Shown here: positions 58,505 to 64,000 of the stretch, in pieces
Position numbering within the stretch: position 1 is the stretch's first letter
Layout: each line of letters starts with the position of its first letter
Assembly (NCBI GenBank): GCA_008711295.1
Contig: VUYV01000148.1
Coordinates: 1,686,399-1,750,398 of the forward strand
DNA: 64,000 nt
From: Anarhynchus alexandrinus
Lineage: Eukaryota; Chordata; Aves; Charadriiformes; Charadriidae
Reading direction: 5' to 3'
The notes under the pieces: model-generated
Seen by the model: the letters and a program-made list of their open reading frames with translations, nothing else
Databases searched by the model: none
Told to the model about the DNA's origin: nothing
Program-made: the position numbers and the translations under genes

Positions 58505-58568
58505 TGGCCCTGCAGATGCCGGAAGGGCTCCTCATGTTCGCCTGCACCATCGCAGACATCATTGAACG
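58505..58568 (+). CDS. DPH1: DPH1 exon 3
   Basis: The exon is 64 bases, with a TTCCCAG acceptor (AG at 58503-58504) and a CG|GTAAGA donor (GT at 58569). It encodes [21 protein letters not shown] plus two bases of an Arg codon, nearly identical to human DPH1 ([21 protein letters not shown]). The QMPEGL motif belongs to the first domain of the DPH1/DPH2 fold. The next human segment (FTEAEVMVMGDVTYGACC) was looked for up to 64000 and not found, so the gene continues past the right edge. Confidence 0.95.
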
Positions 58569-61500
58569 GTAAGACGACGGCTTTTGTGTGCTTCCCCAAT
58601 CGGCTCTGGGGGCTGGTGAGGGGATGGGGTCTGTTGCCAGGAATGGGGTGGCCGCTGGACGGGGCTGCCTGTGCAGGATGAGATCCAGGGCTACTGGCGT
58701 GGGGGACCCCAGCGTGGCTGCCCTCGCAGGGACACCTTGGCCACAGCCTGGCCGGGCGCAGGCAACGCTGCTGCCCTGCGGCAGGTCGCAGGGATGTGCT
58801 GCCAGCCCTGGGGACCGGGACTGGCACCGCGCCAGCCCAGCCCTCGCTGCTTGGCTTCTCCTGCCCTCGCCGCTCTGCCGGGAGCTGCTGACAAGCTCAG
58901 CGTGTCGGGGCCCTCGCCGGGGTGATGGAGCCGGGGAACAGCCGTGTTAACAACTGGCTGACGCCAGCTCGGTGCCTGCATGCTTGCTGCAGCTGCCGGT
59001 GAGGGGAGGCCCCATTCTCTCCCTGCAGCCACTGTCTGGTTGTGCCATTCTCGGGCAGCATGGAGGTGCTCGGGGGCAGCCTTTCTCCAGCTGGTGAGGC
59101 CCGAGGCCACGGTGACGGCCCAGAGGGGATGACTGCAAGCGGCTCCTGCCAGGCGGCTCCTGCCGCGTGGCTCCTGATTTTCTGTGCCGCTTGGGAGGTG
59201 AGGTTGGAGGCACCGGGCTTTGCAGCCGCAGCGGATGCAGACACCTTGCAGAAATTGGCCGTAATCTTACCGCCGCGTGCGCCTCCCTCCCTCCCCACCC
59301 GCCGGCTTTCTCCCTGCTGCGCCTGCCCCCTCCTCAGCTCCTCTCTGTTTTTGCACAGTGAATTAGTGCTAATAGCACCGCGTGCCTCGTCTGCCATCGG
59401 GGTCGCGGCACTCATTAGTAAGCTGCCTTACCGGGGCGAGCAGACTTGCCTCCCTGCCACCACTAGCCGAGCAGCCGTCGCCGTGCCGGGTGGGAAGGCA
59501 GCCGTGCCTGTGGGCTTTGTCCCCGCTTTGCCATCGTTTCCCTTGTGGGCCCGCAGCAGCCCCACGCTCGGGCTGGGTGAAAGAGCAGTGGGAGGGTGGA
59601 TGTGGGCAGGGGACGGGTGCGGGGGGCAGAGGGGACGGGTGTGAATGCGGGCGGCTCCGCGTGGGCTTGTCCCTTTAAGCGGAGCTGCCTCCTCTCCGGC
59701 TTTGGCACCCAGCCGCTTTCATGTCTCCGACTTCAAAGGCAGCGGATTAAGGGGCTCTTTTATCTGAATGAAACCTTAAGCCCCACTTCCCGGTGGATGC
59801 CGGGGTGCTGGTGGATGCTGGGGTGCTGGTGTCCCCGGTGGACTCGCCCTCCCTGCCAGGGGAGCTCCGCAGGGCTGGTGGGGGGTGCTGCGTGCCGGGA
59901 CCGGGGTGCTGGTGTGTGATGGGTGGTGGGAGATGGGTGCTGATGGAGACGTGGCCATGCCGGCTACCAGCATTGCTGGCTGGAGGATCGTGGCTGTGGG
60001 CAGGAGTGAGCCCAGCCCTGTCCCTGCTCTCTCGGGGATATGCTTGGGACCTGGTTACATTGCCGTAGGTGAGGTGTGAATCGCCAGGTGGCCTCGTTAG
60101 TGCCTGCCTCTTCCTGCTATTAATATTCATCGCTGGCATTAATGTGGAATCGTGGCTCCACCGTTGCTCCTGCTGGCCCTCCTCACCCAGCGCCGGGGAC
60201 AGACGAGCCTCCAACGTGATGGGAATCGCTGCAGCCGTGTGCTCGGGCAGTGGCTGCCGTGGCCAAGCTGGGTACGGGGGCTCGGGGTACTGTTGGCCCT
60301 GGGGTGGTGTGTCCCCTTCCCACTGGGGACAGAGGGGACATGAAGGCTGAGCATGCTGGGGATACCTGAGCCCATGGAGGGGTGTTGCTTAGCAAGCAGC
60401 CCCTCTCCCCACCCCATCCCTGGAGCCTCCTGCCTCCTCTTTGCTGGTGGGAGCTGGGATTTGGGGACACCAGCAAGCTCCCTGTCCCCTGCAGGCTCTG
60501 GTAATGACTGCAGAGCTGTGCCTGGGGCTGGTGCTCCTGGGGCGACAGTGCCCATCCCTGTGTGTTCTGGCTTGACCAGAGTCGTGTCTGCTGCTGCTCA
60601 GCCAGATATTTATCCCTTCTGCTGGAGCTGCCTTTTAATACAATATTTGCGCCGTGGCCTGGCGGCGCCAGGGAGGGCTGAGATAGGGAACGTGGCTTTC
60701 ACTTCACTGCAGCACAGGCGGCTTGGGGAGGATGCGATGCTGTCTGTGGGTCTGTCTGTCCTGGTGCAGGGGTATGGTGGTGTCACTGCGTCCCCCACTG
60801 TGATGTGAGAGTGGGCAGGCCCCCAGGGAGCCCTGGTGGGGGAAAGGAAGGGAGAGGGCTGGGGGGGTGGGGACCCCCCAGCACCTCATCCGAGCTCCCC
60901 AGCATTGCACTGGTGCTCGCTGAGCCCTGAGGGGCTGCGGGGATGAAGATGTAGCCAAAGCGTCACTGCCACTGCCACTGCCTCCGGAAAGGCCGGTGGG
61001 GTACTTAGCCTGGAGCCTTTGAAATCAAGAGCGCACTTACAGCATTGACCGTCGTGAGGCCCAGTTAATTAGCGTTAATAGGTTTGTCATTATCGAACCT
61101 GCGCTGGGGCGAGCGGCCAGCTGTGGGGGGGGTGGCGGGGCCGGGGTCGGCTGAGCTGGTGGGGCGGCGGGCTGCCGAAACCGTATCACGACGCTCTCGC
61201 GGCACCTTCCAAATTGGCTCCATTTGTCACGGCTGATGTAATTTGGCGGAGGGTAACTCGTGCTGGGGGGCGGCAGCGTGGAGAGGAGCGTGGGGGGAGC
61301 TCGGACCGCGGCTCAGGGAGGGGGGCAGCCCCCCATCCCACCCGCTGTCGTGCCGGGGAGGTGGCAGCGGTGCCCCCTGCACCAATGGCTTGGTGGGGAG
61401 GGGTTCAGCCAGGAGCGGACCCCTCCTCTCCCCCCGCCGGGGCTGGAGCAGACGGATCAGCTGGGCTCTCAGATGGGCTTTTGATTCCTTGTTAATAAAG

Positions 61501-64000
61501 TCGGCTGTCAGGCTTCGCAGCTGCTAATCCCTCCGTCTCCTCGCGCCGCGACAGGGCGAGTGGCTCCTGCTAATCAGCTGTGGCTTGGCGGCAGGGATGG
61601 GCGATGGCAGCGGGGGGAGCGTAGGGACGTCCTGATGCCCGAGCAGGCTGCCCTGCCACGGCCTTAGCACCTCCCAACGGCCCGATGGCTTTTGAGCATC
61701 CGTGCGAGGCAGCACTGGGGGTGTGCAGAGCATCCCTGTGACCGTGCCGCAGTGTGCCCAGCAGCGTACGAGGACATTTCAGAGTGACAGGGGGTCTTGA
61801 ATCATCTCTGGTTGAGCAGTAAAGAGTTAAACATCGTGCACACAGCCCAGCAGCTCTGGCATGGCTTGAAATGCCCCACTATGGCCCCCGCTATGGTCAG
61901 AGGCTGTGATAGTGGGAACAAAAACGTCCCTGAAGGCTGATGTGCCCGGCAGGTCCCTGGTGCCATGAAGGCTGTCCCCTCTGGGGCTAGTGGCTGAACA
62001 GGACAAGGGCACCAGGTCCTCTGGCCAGGCAGGTCTGCGATGTGCCACTGAGCAGCGTGGCACTGAGTGTCATGGTGAAGCTGGCAGCGTCACTGGGAGG
62101 TCCCAAAGGGCCATCCTGGGATGCTAACACAGGTCAGGATCTGGCCTCAGCTGCCCAGTGCCACAGCTCTGGCCGCCGGTGCTGCCTTCCCTTCTCCCCT
62201 TGTCCTCTAAGCGCAGCCCAGAGGCGCTGGCGGCAGGGTGCAGCACGCTGTGCAGGGGAATTTAATCACCGTCATTAACCGCACAACAGCATCATTAGGG
62301 AGAATGAAGTTCTCACTTCATTGGAGATGTTTAAAACCTCAGCCCGGGCCGTGACGGCGTGGGAGGAACCGGGTGTGGGGGAGCGTGTGGGGTCTTTAGG
62401 GCTGTTACCTCCCAGGGGTGGGATGTGCCAGCAGAGGTGCAGTGCCCACCACCATGTGCCCTGTACCACCTCCTCCTGTCCCCACGGAGCCCAGGGAGCT
62501 GGCACTGACAGGCAGCACTGTGGCCGGGCCATGGGGAAGAGGAGACAGGCACCATCTGGGTGCAGGACGGCCGTGGTGGCTTTGCCACCCCCATGCTCTG
62601 GACCCTTGGTTTGCCTTGCTTTAGTTCTTTTGCAGCTGTAAGGCCAGCAAAGCTGGGGTGTGCTCGGGACGTTCCTCCTGGGAGGACGGGGTTGGCCCTG
62701 GCATCCCCTTTGAGGACAGAGGGGGACGTCCCCTCAGGAGAGGGGACCTGTGTGGAGATGGCTGTTCTTCTGGGGGGGGCTCCAGGGGCACAGACCTCTC
62801 CCCATCCTGACCCACTTGCAGATGCTCTGCGGGGCCCCGTGCCACTCACGGACGGTGATTGCCCAGCTGCAGTGGGGCTCTTCCAGTGCTGTTTGCAGTA
62901 AAATTGCAAACTCATTATTTTAATTACGTGCAGCCTTCCTGTGCTAATGAAGTTGGGAGTCTGGTAATGGGGCTTGGTGACGGGCTTCTCCGCTAATTAA
63001 GTGCATTGTTCTTGGCCAGGGTTGTGCTCAGCCCCCACACCAGCCCAGGGACAGCGGTACCCGCTGGCACCTCTCCCTGGCATGGGCTGGGCTTGGGTGC
63101 CACAGGGCAGGCGGTGGGTGTAGTGTTTGTGGGGTGGGTGTAGGATATTTGCAGGGCATAACCCTCTTGCTTATCCCCAGGCGATTCCCAGCAGGGAAGT
63201 GACACCAAGCCATAGTGTGACCGTGCGGTGAAGGGCCACGTGCAGGCGAGGCAGATGACTGTGAAGCAAGGAGCAGCCCGCCCCACGTCCCCGTCCCCAG
63301 CGGGACGTGCAGGCACCCCAGCCTCTCGGTGCCGGCTCCGTCCTCCAGCAGCCCTGCAGTTCCAGGGCTGGCCACTCTCAGCACAGTCCCCGCAAGTCCC
63401 CTCCCCGCCGAGGACTGCTGGATCTGGGCATGGTGGACACGCTGTGGCTGAGGACTCCTCTCTGCCGGAGAGAGCGGCTCTGCTTCACGGTGCGAGGACC
63501 AGCACAGTATCATTCACGCGCTGCTGTGGTGTCAGGGGACCCCACGCTCCTGCCGATAGCAAATGCTCTCATTTATTTGTCGAGGGGCCGGGATAAATCA
63601 GGGCTGCTCCAGCCCAGCGCCTGCGCTCAGGTAGCAGGGAGCAGCTGCCCCATGCTTGGAGACATACTGGCCCCATGTGTGGCTGTCTGTCCCAGCGTTT
63701 TCAGCCCCCAAACTTGTCCCTGGGTTGCTGTCACCTCTATCCCACACTGGCCAGGGAAGAGCAGGACTGGGAGAATCCAGGGGTCCCAGCGGTTGGGATA
63801 GGGGCCGGGACCTGGCCCGCCTGGGCGCGCATCCTGACAGTGCTGAGCATGGCGTTTTATAAATGGGATTTTGGGAGCCATCTGTTTAAAAGAGGAGATA
63901 ATGAATTAGGGGGAGATGAGAAAAATGCTAAGGCCGGGCGGTTTTTCAGAATGAGCTGGGGTTTGCGGGACGTAAAAGATGAATAACCTCCCCACGTGTT
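58569..64000 (+). other. DPH1: DPH1 intron 3, at least 5.4 kb, running off the window
   Basis: The donor GTAAGA follows exon 3 and no following DPH1 exon was recognised to the end of the window. The stretch holds a small tandem duplication (59793-59828) and otherwise GC-rich sequence without recognisable genes. Open frames of 60-200 codons here look like chance frames. Confidence 0.75.
59793..59828 (+). repeat. Two-copy 18-nt tandem duplication
   Basis: GTGGATGC(C/T)GGGGTGCTG occurs twice in tandem within DPH1 intron 3. Partial copies follow near 59906. Confidence 0.88.

Noticed and set aside
62281..62345. Possible CR1 fragment (TTGGAGATGTTTAAAACC)
   Set aside because: Too short and isolated to separate from chance.
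1..64000. CRISPR arrays, operons, tRNA or rRNA genes, integrated virus
   Set aside because: None seen; sequence texture is that of a vertebrate chromosome, and no retroviral gag/pol/env segments or LTR pairs were recognised by eye.

Overview
This is vertebrate nuclear DNA, almost certainly from a bird. It contains two intron-bearing protein-coding genes, 5'-truncated CR1 LINE copies of avian type (the repeated ATCATAGAAT tail followed by TTTAGGTTGGAA-like sequence), sparse genes and a GC-rich, gap-prone promoter region typical of avian microchromosomes. The gene pair and orientations match human 17p13.3 (RTN4RL1 and DPH1 divergent, about 5 kb apart). By synteny the region should correspond to chicken chromosome 19, but the species cannot be told from the sequence alone. 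There is no prokaryotic content, and nearly all open frames are chance frames or CR1 remnants.

Layout. Positions 1 to about 21,180 are intergenic, 3' of RTN4RL1. They hold a striking 63-bp-arm foldback at 1512-1640, two CR1 insertions (15479-16026, 18779-19588), fragments of an older CR1/L3-like element and several AT-rich islands that look like conserved noncoding elements. RTN4RL1 lies on the minus strand. Its large coding exon 2 is at 22969-24332 and a probable poly(A) signal is at 21184-21189. Its intron 1 runs from 24333 to roughly the assembly gap. Its first exon, expected to code for only a few residues, is not visible and probably sits in the 609-base N gap (53420-54028). The 52.7-55.6 kb interval is an extremely GC-rich bidirectional promoter region with CRE-like and RFX X-box motifs. 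DPH1 starts on the plus strand at 55153. Three coding exons with matching splice phases are seen (55153-55201, 55924-56076, 58505-58568), and the gene continues beyond the right edge.

RTN4RL1 encodes a GPI-anchored leucine-rich-repeat receptor of the Nogo receptor family, acting at the neuronal surface. DPH1 encodes a subunit of the radical enzyme that starts diphthamide synthesis on eEF2. They share a promoter neighbourhood but no pathway. I found no new multi-gene system. The most unusual signals are two near-perfect foldback palindromes with 3-nt loops (1512-1640 and 55288-55340), an unexplained 27-nt direct repeat, and the C-rich minisatellite-like sequence bordering the gap.
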